Of a stretch of 11,498 nt of DNA, positions 1-7,094 are shown in pieces (within the stretch, counting starts at the first letter, position 1; each line of letters starts with the position of its first letter). Under the pieces are notes generated by a model. That model was not told the DNA's origin, searched no databases, and saw nothing but the letters and a program-made list of their open reading frames with translations. Where the stretch lies: the NCBI GenBank assembly GCA_031257215.1, contig JAIRPC010000012.1:1-11498 (forward strand), written 5' to 3'. A program made the translations under genes and the position numbers. This stretch comes from Eubacteriales Family XIII. Incertae Sedis bacterium (GTDB taxonomy: Bacteria > Bacillota > Clostridia > Peptostreptococcales > Anaerovoracaceae).

Positions 1-174
1 GTGGCGGCAGTTTTGAAGGAGCTTGAAGCAGATTCTTCCTTGACTTCCCGTGATATAGGGGAGAGAATAGGGCGTTCAACAGCGACCGTGGAGCGCGCGA
101 TAGCCGCATTGAAGCGCGAGGGCAGCATAAAGCGGGTGGGCTCACGCAAAACCGGTCATTGGGAGGTGCTGTGA
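1..174 (+). CDS. C-terminal fragment of a winged-helix protein, probably an AlbA_2/COG2865-type ATP-binding regulator (5' end outside window)
   Basis: Frame 1 is open from the first base to a TGA at 172-174, giving 57 residues. They read as a helix-turn-helix of winged-helix type: a leading helix, then LTSRDIGERIGRSTATVERA (helix-turn-helix with a recognition helix), an AIAALKREG helix and a basic wing ending in KTGHWEVL. The ending 'RVGSRKTGHWEVL' is typical of the C-terminal DNA-binding domain of AlbA_2 (Schlafen-like, COG2865) ATP-binding proteins, long annotated as RecG-like or as transcriptional regulators. Some Fic-domain proteins carry a similar tail, so the full identity cannot be fixed from this piece. 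GTG at position 1 is probably an internal valine codon cut by the window edge and not a start. It is followed by 119 non-coding bases and appears to be a unit separate from the thioredoxin gene. Confidence 0.65.
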   Translation: MAAVLKELEADSSLTSRDIGERIGRSTATVERAIAALKREGSIKRVGSRKTGHWEVL

Positions 175-244
175 GGGGGAGCGGTTTCGGCCCGCATTGC
201 GTTATGCGCAGACGGCTTTGACCTCACAATCCCCACAGGCATTA

Positions 245-266
245 TGTTATACTATTATTATAATAG
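245..266 (+). promoter_or_regulatory. Candidate extended -10 promoter with overlapping 15-bp palindrome, upstream of thioredoxin
   Basis: The region 241-276 is strongly AT-rich in otherwise GC-rich DNA. TGTTATACT at 245-253 fits an extended -10 element (TGn followed by TATACT, 5 of 6 to consensus). A second consensus hexamer, TATAAT, lies at 259-264 with only a weak -35-like CAGGCA at 236-241 (17-bp spacer). TTGACC at 218-223 is a good -35 but is 24 bases from TATACT and 19 bases from a weaker TATGTT (243-248). A perfect 15-bp inverted repeat, CTATTAT-T-ATAATAG, occupies 252-266 and would overlap the start point of transcription, as an operator could. The leader would be about 30 nt. The promoter is inferred from position and motif only. 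Confidence 0.45.
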
Positions 267-280
267 AAACAGCTATATAT

Positions 281-290
281 GAAAGGAAAG
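281..290 (+). promoter_or_regulatory. Ribosome binding site that fixes the thioredoxin start at 294
   Basis: GAAAGGAAAG lies 3 bases before the ATG at 294, with its AGGA core about 7 bases upstream. The earlier in-frame ATG at 279 would place this Shine-Dalgarno sequence inside the coding region and would add MKGKI, which is not typical of thioredoxins. The start at 294 is therefore preferred. Confidence 0.7.
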
Positions 291-293
291 ATT

Positions 294-611
294 ATGAGCG
301 ATATTCGGGTATTGACGGACGATACGTTTGCTGGCGCTGTGGCGTCGGGCGCTGTTGTGGTGGATTTTTATGCCGACTGGTGCGGGCCCTGCAAGATGAT
401 GGCGCCCGCGTTTGAGGAGGCCGCCGGCGAGTATGACGGCAAGGTGGAGTTCGCGAAGCTGAACATAGACGACAGCCGCGACACGGCGCTGGCGAACCAG
501 GTCATGAGCATTCCGACGCTGCTCTTCTACAAGGATGGCGAGTTGAAGGACCGCGTGACCGGCGCTATTGACAAGGGCACGCTGAAATCCCACCTGGACG
601 CACTGCTGTAA
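294..611 (+). CDS. trxA: Thioredoxin
   Basis: A 105-residue single-domain thioredoxin, the usual length for the family. It is a small cytosolic dithiol-disulfide oxidoreductase that reduces protein disulfides and feeds enzymes such as ribonucleotide reductase. The sequence has the classic active site DWCGPCK (Cys30 and Cys33, preceded by Trp29), the VVDFYADW strand before it, the cis-proline loop MSIPT (Pro74), and the C-terminal FYKDGELKDRVTGA strand and helix. The start at 294 is chosen over an in-frame ATG at 279 because of the ribosome binding site at 281-290. It has its own AT-rich promoter region and is followed by a hairpin with a T-run, so it may be largely monocistronic. It could be one of several thioredoxin paralogues; the symbol follows the family. 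Confidence 0.95.
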   Translation: MSDIRVLTDDTFAGAVASGAVVVDFYADWCGPCKMMAPAFEEAAGEYDGKVEFAKLNIDDSRDTALANQVMSIPTLLFYKDGELKDRVTGAIDKGTLKSHLDALL

Positions 612-618
612 GGCGGAG

Positions 619-644
619 CGCGGCGGGCGTTGCCCCCGCGTTTT
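619..644 (+). terminator. Candidate rho-independent terminator after thioredoxin
   Basis: CGCGG-C-GGGC (619-628) pairs with GCCCCCGCG (632-640) to form a nine-base-pair GC-rich stem with one bulged C (624) and a GTT loop. TTTT follows immediately at 641-644. It starts seven bases after the thioredoxin stop codon. The T-run is short, so termination may be partial and the hairpin could attenuate readthrough into tdk. Confidence 0.55.
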
Positions 645-652
645 GCTAGGCA

Positions 653-672
653 AGGTTATTGGGCAATAACTT
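653..672 (+). promoter_or_regulatory. Perfect palindrome immediately upstream of the tdk start codon
   Basis: GTTATTG-GG-CAATAAC at 655-670 is a perfect 7+7 inverted repeat around two G residues. It extends by one G-T and one A-T pair to 653-672 and ends directly against the ATG at 673. It may be a DNA operator, or an RNA hairpin that affects translation start: as RNA the loop would open to GGGC. The only purine-rich Shine-Dalgarno-like bases, AAGG at 652-655, lie at the base of its 5' arm, too far from the start for normal spacing. I do not recognise a known regulator's site. Confidence 0.4.
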
Positions 673-1299
673 ATGGCACAGCTTTATTACAGATACAGCA
701 CTATGAATGCGGGCAAGAGCCTTGAACTGATCAAGGTCGCCTACAACTACGAGGAGCGCGGGAAGCGCCCCTTGCTTCTCGTGCCTGAGGTGGACGACCG
801 CTACGGCGGCGGCAAAATCGTGTCCAAGGCGGGGCTGGAACGCGAGGCCATCAAGGTGCCTGCGGACATGAACCTGCTCGAACTCATCACGGGCAAGCTG
901 AAAGAGATCCGGGACAAGGATCCGTCGGCGGGCATTGACTGCGTGCTTCTGGACGAGGGGCAGTTCCTGAAAAAGCATCACGTGTTGGAGCTGACCGAGG
1001 TCGTGGACGGATACGATATACCTGTGATGGTGTATGGGCTGAAAAATGATTTTCGCAATGAGCTTTTCGAGGGTTCAAAATACCTGCTCATCTACGCTGA
1101 CAAGATCGAGGAGATCAAGACCATCTGCTGGTGCGGGCGCAAGGCGACTATGGTCGCTCGCGTGGTGGACGGCAAATTCGTGAAGTCGGGCGAACAGATT
1201 CTCGTGGGCGGCAACGAGATGTATGTTTCGCTGTGCAGGCGCCACTACAACGACGGGCGCCTGGGGGATGAGGACACGCGCCCCCGCCAGGTGCGATGA
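673..1299 (+). CDS. tdk: Thymidine kinase (type II)
   Basis: This 208-residue cytosolic enzyme phosphorylates thymidine (and deoxyuridine) with ATP in the pyrimidine salvage pathway. The P-loop is STMNAGKS (residues 9-16) near the N-terminus, the Walker-B-like motif is LLDEGQFL (92-99), and the lasso region ends in YVSLCRRHY. Zinc ligands are likely Cys152 and Cys154 (ICWCGRKA), Cys188 and His191. The Cys-x-Cys pair, the MAQLYYRYSTMNAGKS start and the GGNEMYVS segment resemble the E. coli-type enzyme more than the B. subtilis type, which has Cys-x2-Cys. The start at 673 is forced: the same frame has a TAA at 667-669. No Shine-Dalgarno sequence stands at normal spacing; a palindrome is there instead. 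The stop overlaps the queH start by ATGA. Confidence 0.95.
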   Translation: MAQLYYRYSTMNAGKSLELIKVAYNYEERGKRPLLLVPEVDDRYGGGKIVSKAGLEREAIKVPADMNLLELITGKLKEIRDKDPSAGIDCVLLDEGQFLKKHHVLELTEVVDGYDIPVMVYGLKNDFRNELFEGSKYLLIYADKIEEIKTICWCGRKATMVARVVDGKFVKSGEQILVGGNEMYVSLCRRHYNDGRLGDEDTRPRQVR

Positions 1300-2009
1300 G
1301 CCGCAGGGTGTCTGGCTTTTTTAAGGATGATAGCGGTGTCTGCGGCGCGGAATGCGGCGAGTCCTACGGCGCTGCCAGCCACGAGGGGATTTTTGCCGAT
1401 AAAGGGGATCTCAGGATACGGCAAAAAAGCCTGCTTCTCCACAGCTGTTGCGGGCCGTGCAGCACATCTGTCGTGGAGCGGCTTGCTAGGGACTACGATA
1501 TAACTGTTTTCTTCTACAACCCGAATATCATGGACGAGGGTGAGTATCGGCGAAGGCTTGAAACACAGCGTTCTTTTTTAGAGATATATAATTCGTCCCC
1601 CGACGCGCCGTCGCGGGTGGCGCTCGCTGTCGGGGAGTACGAGCCCAGCGTGTTCGTCCGCGCCTGCGAGGGCCATGAGAGTGACCCTGAGGGCGGCGAG
1701 CGGTGCGAGATATGCTTTTCGCTCAGGCTTGCCAAGACCGCGGAGCGCGCGGCGCTCTATGGGTTCGACTGCTTTGCGACCACGCTCAGCGTCAGCCCGC
1801 ACAAGGACTATGCCGCCATAGCGCGTATCGGCGGCAGGCTGGGCATGCAGTGCGGCGTGGAGTTTCTCGCCGAGGATTTCAAGAAGCACAACGGGTTCGC
1901 TAGGTCGGTCGAGCTGTCTAAGGCATACGGGCTGTACCGCCAGGGCTATTGCGGCTGTGATTTCGGCCGAGCCGGCGGCCAGCACGGCGGCGGGCGGGAT
2001 AGCGAATGA
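1296..2009 (+). CDS. queH: Epoxyqueuosine reductase QueH
   Basis: QueH (formerly DUF208) carries out the last step of queuosine synthesis in tRNA, reducing epoxyqueuosine to queuosine. It replaces the unrelated cobalamin enzyme QueG in many bacteria. The 237-residue product shows the family's cysteine pattern: LLLHSCCGPCS (Cys51, Cys52, Cys55), CEICFSLRL (Cys137, Cys140) and QGYCGCDF (Cys219, Cys221), which bind the metal and iron-sulfur centres. FFYNPNI (72-78) and TTLSVSPHKDY (162-172) are also characteristic. The first 43 or so residues before the core, and the Gly/Arg-rich last 15, look unconserved. The ATG at 1296 overlaps the tdk stop (ATGA) and the gene ends in another ATGA with priA, which suggests translational coupling. 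A later start is possible but no better ribosome site is obvious. Confidence 0.93.
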   Translation: MSRRVSGFFKDDSGVCGAECGESYGAASHEGIFADKGDLRIRQKSLLLHSCCGPCSTSVVERLARDYDITVFFYNPNIMDEGEYRRRLETQRSFLEIYNSSPDAPSRVALAVGEYEPSVFVRACEGHESDPEGGERCEICFSLRLAKTAERAALYGFDCFATTLSVSPHKDYAAIARIGGRLGMQCGVEFLAEDFKKHNGFARSVELSKAYGLYRQGYCGCDFGRAGGQHGGGRDSE

Positions 2010-4063
2010 AATATGTAGACGTTGCGGTGGACACTCGCAGCGACATGGTGGACGAGCCTTTCACCTACGCTTGCGAGGATGATGGAATATGCGTCGGCGC
2101 CAGGATAGAGGCCGATTTCGCGCGGGGAAAGTCGAAGCGCGGCTATGTGGTCGCGGTGCGCGACGTTCTGCCCGCGGAGCTGGACGGGAAGCCAATCAAA
2201 AAGATATTGTCGGTAGACGCGGAACACTCCCTGCCGCCTGACGCGGTGGGCATCGCTCTCTGGATGCGCCGCAGGTATTTCTGTCGGCTCATAGACGCGT
2301 TGGCGTGCTTCGCGCCGCCCGCCGATCCTCCGAAGCGGAAGAAAGCCGCCCTTGCGGATGGCGGCGGTGGGGCAGGCGAGGGCCAGGGCGACGGGGGTGG
2401 CGACGGCGATGAAATGCCAAAATTTCCCATCATGCCAGAGCTTACGGCGGAGCAGGCGGCCGCGTTTGGGCAGATAAAATCCGCGCTTGGCTCTCACGCA
2501 GCTTTCCTGGTTCATGGAGTCACGGGCAGCGGCAAGACCGAGCTTTATATGCGCGTAGCGTCGGAGGCCATCTCGGGCGGGCGCAAGGTTATTGTGCTTG
2601 TTCCCGAGATCAGCCTCACGCCCCAGATCGTGAAGAATTTCACGGACAGGTTCGGGCGCGAAAGGGTGGCGGTCATGCACAGCAAGCTCTCCAAGGGGGA
2701 GCGGTACGCCGAGTGGGCGCGCGCGAAAAACGACGAGGCCGATATCGCTATCGGCGCGCGCGGCGCGGTGTTCGCGCCGTTTGGGGACATCGGCGCCATC
2801 ATAGTGGACGAGGAACACGAAACGACATACAAGTCCGACATGATGCCGAAATATGACACGGTGGAGGTCGCGCTGAAACGCGCGGCGCGGGCGGGCGCGG
2901 TCTGCGTGCTCGGCAGCGCCACGCCGTCTATCGTATCCATGCACAGGGCGAGGTCGGGCGTTTACAGGCTCCTGAAACTGACCGAGCGCTACAACAAGAC
3001 CCCGCTCCCGCGCCTCTCCGTCGTGGACATGAGGGACGAGATGAAGCAGGGCAACAGAGGGATATTCAGCCACGCGCTCCATTCCGCGATGGACAGGGAA
3101 CTTGCCGCGGGCAGGCAGGCGATACTGTTTCTGAACAGGCGCGGTTACAGCACGTTCATCTCATGCCGCGCCTGCGGCTATGTCCTCAGATGTCCCGAAT
3201 GCGGGATATCAATGACGCACCACAAGGAGCGCCGCCGCGCCGAATGCCATTTCTGCGGGAAATACCTGCCCGTGCCAAAGGCCTGCCCCGACTGTGGCTC
3301 CGCGCATATCAGGCATTTCGGGATCGGCACGGAAAAGGTGGAGGAGCTGGCGCGGGCGGCGTTCCCGAACGCGTCGGTGGCGAGGCTTGACCTCGACTCG
3401 GCTTCGCGGAAGGGCGCGGCGGCGAAGATCCTGGACGATTTCGGGGCAGGCAAGACGGACATACTGATCGGTACACAGATGGTCGCGAAAGGGCTGGACT
3501 ACGAGAATGTTTCCATAGTGGGTATCGTGGCGGCTGATGTCGGGCTGAACATCCCCGACTTCAAATCAGCGGAGCGCACATTCCAGCTCATTACGCAGGC
3601 GGCGGGGCGGTCGGGGCGCGGGGATGAAATCGGCGAGGTCTACGTCCAGACGTATTCGCCGGGCCACTACGCCGTCGAAGCCGCCGCAAACGCCGACTAT
3701 GACGGGTTCTATCGGACGGAGGATCTGATAAGGCGCACGCTGTCATACCCGCCGTACAGCGATATATACCAGGTGACGGCGACGGCGAAAAGCGAGGGAG
3801 CGGCGGCGCGCGGCGCGGATGCCGTTCTCGCGGCATTGCTTGGCGCGGTGGGCGGGGACGAGCGCGCGAATATCCTCGGCCCGCAAAAAGCGCTGGTCTA
3901 CAAGCAGGGCGGCGATTTCAGATATTCGCTGAACATCAAGGCTATGCCAGCCAAGCGCGGCGCCTATGAATCCGCGCTGTCGCTGATAAAGAAAAAAATC
4001 AATACCGACAAGGCCGCAGGATATCGTATAATGGTAGATGTGAACCCGTTTTCTATGGGATAG
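2006..4063 (+). CDS. priA: Primosomal protein PriA (replication restart helicase)
   Basis: PriA is a superfamily 2, 3'-to-5' DNA helicase that recognises abandoned forks and loads the replicative helicase. The 685-residue product has an N-terminal 3'-DNA-binding domain (about 1-104), then a short Gly/Asp-rich linker (112-137), and helicase lobe 1 from about 145 with Walker A GVTGSGKT (171-178) and Walker B DEEH (268-271). Motifs such as GSATPS (303-308) and GTQMVAKG (489-496) are intact. The zinc-binding insert has all eight cysteines (387, 390, 396, 399, 414, 417, 427, 430), and the C-terminal domain begins near the YPPYSD segment. The winged-helix domain normally between the first domain and the helicase seems to be missing; Walker A lies roughly 50 residues earlier than in E. 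coli PriA. The start overlaps the queH stop by ATGA. It heads the conserved priA-def-fmt cluster. Confidence 0.96.
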   Translation: MKYVDVAVDTRSDMVDEPFTYACEDDGICVGARIEADFARGKSKRGYVVAVRDVLPAELDGKPIKKILSVDAEHSLPPDAVGIALWMRRRYFCRLIDALACFAPPADPPKRKKAALADGGGGAGEGQGDGGGDGDEMPKFPIMPELTAEQAAAFGQIKSALGSHAAFLVHGVTGSGKTELYMRVASEAISGGRKVIVLVPEISLTPQIVKNFTDRFGRERVAVMHSKLSKGERYAEWARAKNDEADIAIGARGAVFAPFGDIGAIIVDEEHETTYKSDMMPKYDTVEVALKRAARAGAVCVLGSATPSIVSMHRARSGVYRLLKLTERYNKTPLPRLSVVDMRDEMKQGNRGIFSHALHSAMDRELAAGRQAILFLNRRGYSTFISCRACGYVLRCPECGISMTHHKERRRAECHFCGKYLPVPKACPDCGSAHIRHFGIGTEKVEELARAAFPNASVARLDLDSASRKGAAAKILDDFGAGKTDILIGTQMVAKGLDYENVSIVGIVAADVGLNIPDFKSAERTFQLITQAAGRSGRGDEIGEVYVQTYSPGHYAVEAAANADYDGFYRTEDLIRRTLSYPPYSDIYQVTATAKSEGAAARGADAVLAALLGAVGGDERANILGPQKALVYKQGGDFRYSLNIKAMPAKRGAYESALSLIKKKINTDKAAGYRIMVDVNPFSMG

Positions 4064-4121
4064 TCCCACGGGGGCAGGGCGCACGAAAACAGATAAGCAT
4101 AGGAGCGAACAGAGGAAGCAT

Positions 4122-4706
4122 ATGGCACTGAGAACGATAACAATAGACGGCGACGAGATATTGAGAAAGAAAGCAAAAGACGTCAAGAGCTTTGGCGAGC
4201 GCACCCATGTGCTGCTCGACGATATGTGGGAAACCATGCGCGACAGCGACGGCGTTGGGCTAGCCGCGCCGCAGGTCGGGATATTGCGACGGGCTATAAT
4301 AGTGGATGTCAGCGCGCGGGATGGCGGCGGGGACAGCGGTCAGCAGGCAGGCACGGCAGGCGAACCCCGCGGCGCGGAAACGTCGCCTATACCCGACCCC
4401 TCGGCGGTCAACGTCAAGGGAGGCGCTCTTTTCGAGCTTCTGAACCCTGAGCTTGTCAGCTCTGACGGCGAGGAGCGCGACAAGGAGGGCTGCCTTTCCG
4501 TCCCGGGGATTTTCGGATTCGTGACGCGCCCGTCGCATGTCGTTGTCCGCGGCCTGGACAGGAACGGCAACGAGCTGACGGTGGAGGGGGACGGACTTCT
4601 CGCGCGCGCCCTCTGCCATGAGCTAGACCATTTGGAGGGGGTGCTGTTCACGGATATCGCGGACGAGATAGACGACGGCTCGGACGGGGGGGACGGCGAG
4701 GAATGA
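4122..4706 (+). CDS. def: Peptide deformylase
   Basis: Def removes the formyl group from the N-terminal methionine of nascent proteins as they leave the ribosome. All three metal-site motifs are present in the 194-residue product: GVGLAAPQVG (44-53, Gln51), EGCLSVPG (122-129, metal ligand Cys124) and CHELDHLEG (165-173, ligands His166 and His170, catalytic Glu167). A hydrophilic insertion rich in Gly, Ala and Pro occupies about residues 64-101, between IIVDV and the FELLNPEL strand, where most family members have only a few residues. The C-terminus is acidic (DDGSDGGDGEE). AGAGGAA at 4111-4117 gives a clear ribosome site for the ATG. The gene starts 58 bases after priA with no visible terminator, and its stop overlaps fmt by ATGA, so the two formyl-cycle enzymes are coupled. 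Confidence 0.95.
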   Translation: MALRTITIDGDEILRKKAKDVKSFGERTHVLLDDMWETMRDSDGVGLAAPQVGILRRAIIVDVSARDGGGDSGQQAGTAGEPRGAETSPIPDPSAVNVKGGALFELLNPELVSSDGEERDKEGCLSVPGIFGFVTRPSHVVVRGLDRNGNELTVEGDGLLARALCHELDHLEGVLFTDIADEIDDGSDGGDGEE

Positions 4707-5770
4707 GCAGTCCCGCAAGGATCATGTATATGGGCACACCCGAGTTCGCGGTTCCCGCGCTCGACGCCTTGGCGCGGCTTGGCGCAGATGGCGGCACGTC
4801 AGCCGCCAAGCTGGTCTCCGTGGTGACACAGCCCGACCGCCCGCGCGGGCGCGGGCACAGGCTCGTGCCGTCGCCAGTCAAGGCGCGGGCAATGGAGTTG
4901 GGCTTGCCAGTCTTTCAGCCCGAATCGCTGAAAGGGGATGCCGAATGGGAAAAAACTCTCGCGGATGCCGCTCCCGACTTGATAGTAGTCTGCGCATATG
5001 GTAGGATTTTACCAGTAGAAACACTTCATACGCCCAGGCTTGGATGCGTGAACATACACGCGTCGCTGTTGCCGAAATATCGCGGCGCGGCTCCCATCCA
5101 CAGGGCGGTGGAGTCGGGCGAGCGCGAAACCGGCGTCACCCTCATGTATATGTCCGAAGGGCTGGACGAGGGCGACATGATCGCCGCGCGCGCCATGCCC
5201 ATCCTTGGGATGGACACGGGCGAGGTGAGCGGTGCGCTTTCGTCGCTCGGCGCGGAGCTGCTTATGGGCGAATTGGACAGGATAATAACTGGCACGGCAG
5301 TGCGCGAGCCGCAGGCTTCCGCTGCCGCCACCTACGCGCCGCCTGTACAGAGGGGCGAAGGGCATATCGACTTTTCGGCGGATGCCGCGTCGGTATGCAG
5401 GAAGGTCCTCGCTATGACTCCCTCGCCTGGCGCGTTCGCGTTCCTGGACGGCGAGAAGCTAAGGGTATGGCAGGCGGAGGTTGGGTCACCCGAGTGCCGT
5501 GAAAGTTATTCCAATAATGGGAAATTTTCCAAACCCTCAGATTGCGAGGTTTCCCAAGAAGCCCCCGATTGCGAGGCCGCCCACGAGGCGCCAGGCTCGC
5601 ACCCCGCCCCAGGAACAGTTACTGGAACGGATGGCGGGGCAGTAACCGTAGCGACGGGCAGCGGCGGCTCAGTCAGGCTCACGAAGCTGCAATCGCCGGG
5701 CGGCAAGGCCATGGCCGCAGCTGACTGGCTGCGCGGGCACAGCATAGAGGACGGTACAGTTTTTGCATAG
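4703..5770 (+). CDS. fmt: Methionyl-tRNA formyltransferase
   Basis: Fmt transfers a formyl group from 10-formyltetrahydrofolate to Met-tRNA(fMet), making the initiator tRNA. The 355-residue protein has the N-terminal Rossmann start MYMGTPEFAVPAL (8-20), the VTQPDRPRGRG loop (41-51), and the catalytic region NIHASLLPKYRGAAPI (117-132) with Asn117 and His119. The third catalytic residue, Asp155, lies in SEGLDEGDM. The C-terminal OB-fold starts around YAPPV (211). An insertion of roughly 30 extra residues (about 261-303) lies between VWQAEV and GTVTG, is Cys/Ser/Glu-rich, and contains a tandem duplication at DNA level. The family is usually about 310-320 residues, so this one is long. The end aligns well (KAMAAADWLRG). 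The ATG overlaps the def stop (ATGA). Confidence 0.95.
   Translation: MSSPARIMYMGTPEFAVPALDALARLGADGGTSAAKLVSVVTQPDRPRGRGHRLVPSPVKARAMELGLPVFQPESLKGDAEWEKTLADAAPDLIVVCAYGRILPVETLHTPRLGCVNIHASLLPKYRGAAPIHRAVESGERETGVTLMYMSEGLDEGDMIAARAMPILGMDTGEVSGALSSLGAELLMGELDRIITGTAVREPQASAAATYAPPVQRGEGHIDFSADAASVCRKVLAMTPSPGAFAFLDGEKLRVWQAEVGSPECRESYSNNGKFSKPSDCEVSQEAPDCEAAHEAPGSHPAPGTVTGTDGGAVTVATGSGGSVRLTKLQSPGGKAMAAADWLRGHSIEDGTVFA
5540..5593 (+). repeat. 27-bp tandem duplication inside fmt
   Basis: Two adjacent 27-base units (5540-5566 and 5567-5593) both begin GATTGCGAGG and keep the pattern through the last base triplets, with differences mainly at third positions. In the protein they read DCEVSQEAP and DCEAAHEAP (residues 280-288 and 289-297). 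The length is a multiple of three, so the reading frame is preserved. The repeat lies inside the Fmt C-terminal insertion. Confidence 0.85.
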
Positions 5771-5790
5771 GGAAAGGCGAGGCACGCACG

Positions 5791-7077
5791 ATGGATATTA
5801 ACAGAAAAACAGCGTTTTACATCCTACGGGACGTCGAGAAGAACAAGGCGTACTCCAATATTGCCGCGAACAACCACATGAACAGGCAAAGCCCACCGTC
5901 GCCGCGCTTCGTGCGCGAGCTTGCGTTTGGCGTGCTTCGCCACAAGCTCTACCTTGACTATGTTATCGGCAATTTTGTGAAGACCCCGATATCGAAGCTG
6001 CGCGCGGAGGAGTTGACGATACTGCGCATGGGCATATTCCAGATCAACAGCATGGGCTCCGTGCCCGAATACGCCGCCGTCAACGAGTCCGTTTCGCTCG
6101 CGCACCTCTTCGCTCGCGGCAGGGACGGGTTTGTCAACGGCGTGCTGCGCCAGTACCTGCGCGACAGGGAATATGTCACGCTGCCGCCGCGCGAGGACGG
6201 CCTCGAAAAATATCTTTCCATAAAATACAGCTACGATCCGTGGATAGTGAAGCTGTGGATAGAGGAATTCGGCGTGGCAAAGGCGGAGCGGCTGCTCGCG
6301 GCGGGCGACGAAACGCCGTCGCTCACGATAAGGGTGAACACGCTCAAAACCGACAGGAGCAACCTAAAAAAACGCCTGCTCGAACGGGGCTTCAACGTCT
6401 ACGACGGCAGAATGTTCAAGAACGCGCTGCTGATCGAGGGCGCGGATGCCATCAGCGGCAGGTTTTACGACAGCGGGCTTTACTCGGTGCAGGACGAGGG
6501 CGCGCTCGCGGCGGTGATAGCGCTGGATCCGAAGCCGGGCGAACGGGTTATTGATGTGTGCGCCGCGCCGGGCGGTAAGACGACCGCCGTAGCGGAGGCC
6601 ATGAAGAACAACGGCGAGGTTATCGCGCTCGACATCTACAAGCGCAGGATCAGGCTGATAGACCAACAGTCAAAGCGGCTTGGCACGACCATAGTCAAGA
6701 CTGCGGTGTGGGATTCGACCCATACGAAGAATGAGCTGATAGACAGCGCGGACAGGGTTATCTGCGACGTGCCCTGCACGGGGCTTGGCACGGTGCGCCA
6801 CAAGCCCGAGATAAAATACAAGGAATGGGACGCGGATATCGAGTCGCTTCCCGTCAAGCAGCGCGACATACTCACCGCATCGTCCCGCTATGTGAAGCCA
6901 GGCGGCACCTTGGTTTATTGCACATGCACCATTTCAAAACGCGAGAACGAAGCGGTCACCAACGACTTTTTGAAGAAGAACAAGGAATTTAAGAAGGTAA
7001 AACAGCAGCAGCTAACGCCCGACGAGGAACGCACGGACGGATTCTACATATGCAAAATGCAGCGTATGGAGAAATGA
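5791..7077 (+). CDS. rsmB: 16S rRNA (cytosine-967-C5)-methyltransferase RsmB
   Basis: RsmB methylates C967 (E. coli numbering) of 16S rRNA using S-adenosylmethionine. The 428-residue product has an N-terminal NusB-like helical RNA-binding domain (about 1-130, with KTAFYILRDVE and the PEYAAVNESVSLA segment) and a C-terminal Rossmann-fold methyltransferase domain. The SAM-binding motif is DVCAAPGGKT (255-264). Motif IV is CDVPCTGLG with Cys329, which releases the product, and motif VI is YCTCTI with the nucleophile Cys379. The length matches the family. GGAAAGGCGAGG at 5771-5782 is a good ribosome site for the ATG. It lies 20 bases after fmt. In many relatives rlmN follows directly; here the next gene is the phosphatase. 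Confidence 0.95.
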   Translation: MDINRKTAFYILRDVEKNKAYSNIAANNHMNRQSPPSPRFVRELAFGVLRHKLYLDYVIGNFVKTPISKLRAEELTILRMGIFQINSMGSVPEYAAVNESVSLAHLFARGRDGFVNGVLRQYLRDREYVTLPPREDGLEKYLSIKYSYDPWIVKLWIEEFGVAKAERLLAAGDETPSLTIRVNTLKTDRSNLKKRLLERGFNVYDGRMFKNALLIEGADAISGRFYDSGLYSVQDEGALAAVIALDPKPGERVIDVCAAPGGKTTAVAEAMKNNGEVIALDIYKRRIRLIDQQSKRLGTTIVKTAVWDSTHTKNELIDSADRVICDVPCTGLGTVRHKPEIKYKEWDADIESLPVKQRDILTASSRYVKPGGTLVYCTCTISKRENEAVTNDFLKKNKEFKKVKQQQLTPDEERTDGFYICKMQRMEK

Positions 7078-7094
7078 CGCAGGGCATGCAGCAC

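Noticed and set aside
193..208. CGCAT/ATGCG inverted repeat as terminator of the upstream gene
   Set aside because: The stem is only five base pairs and no T-run follows.
279..293. Earlier ATG for thioredoxin
   Set aside because: The Shine-Dalgarno sequence would be inside the coding region, and the added residues are not conserved.
1946..3082. Long open frame on the minus strand (378 codons) opposite queH/priA
   Set aside because: It lies antisense to clearly conserved PriA, its product is Arg/His-rich with no recognisable motif, and it is explained by GC-rich third positions.
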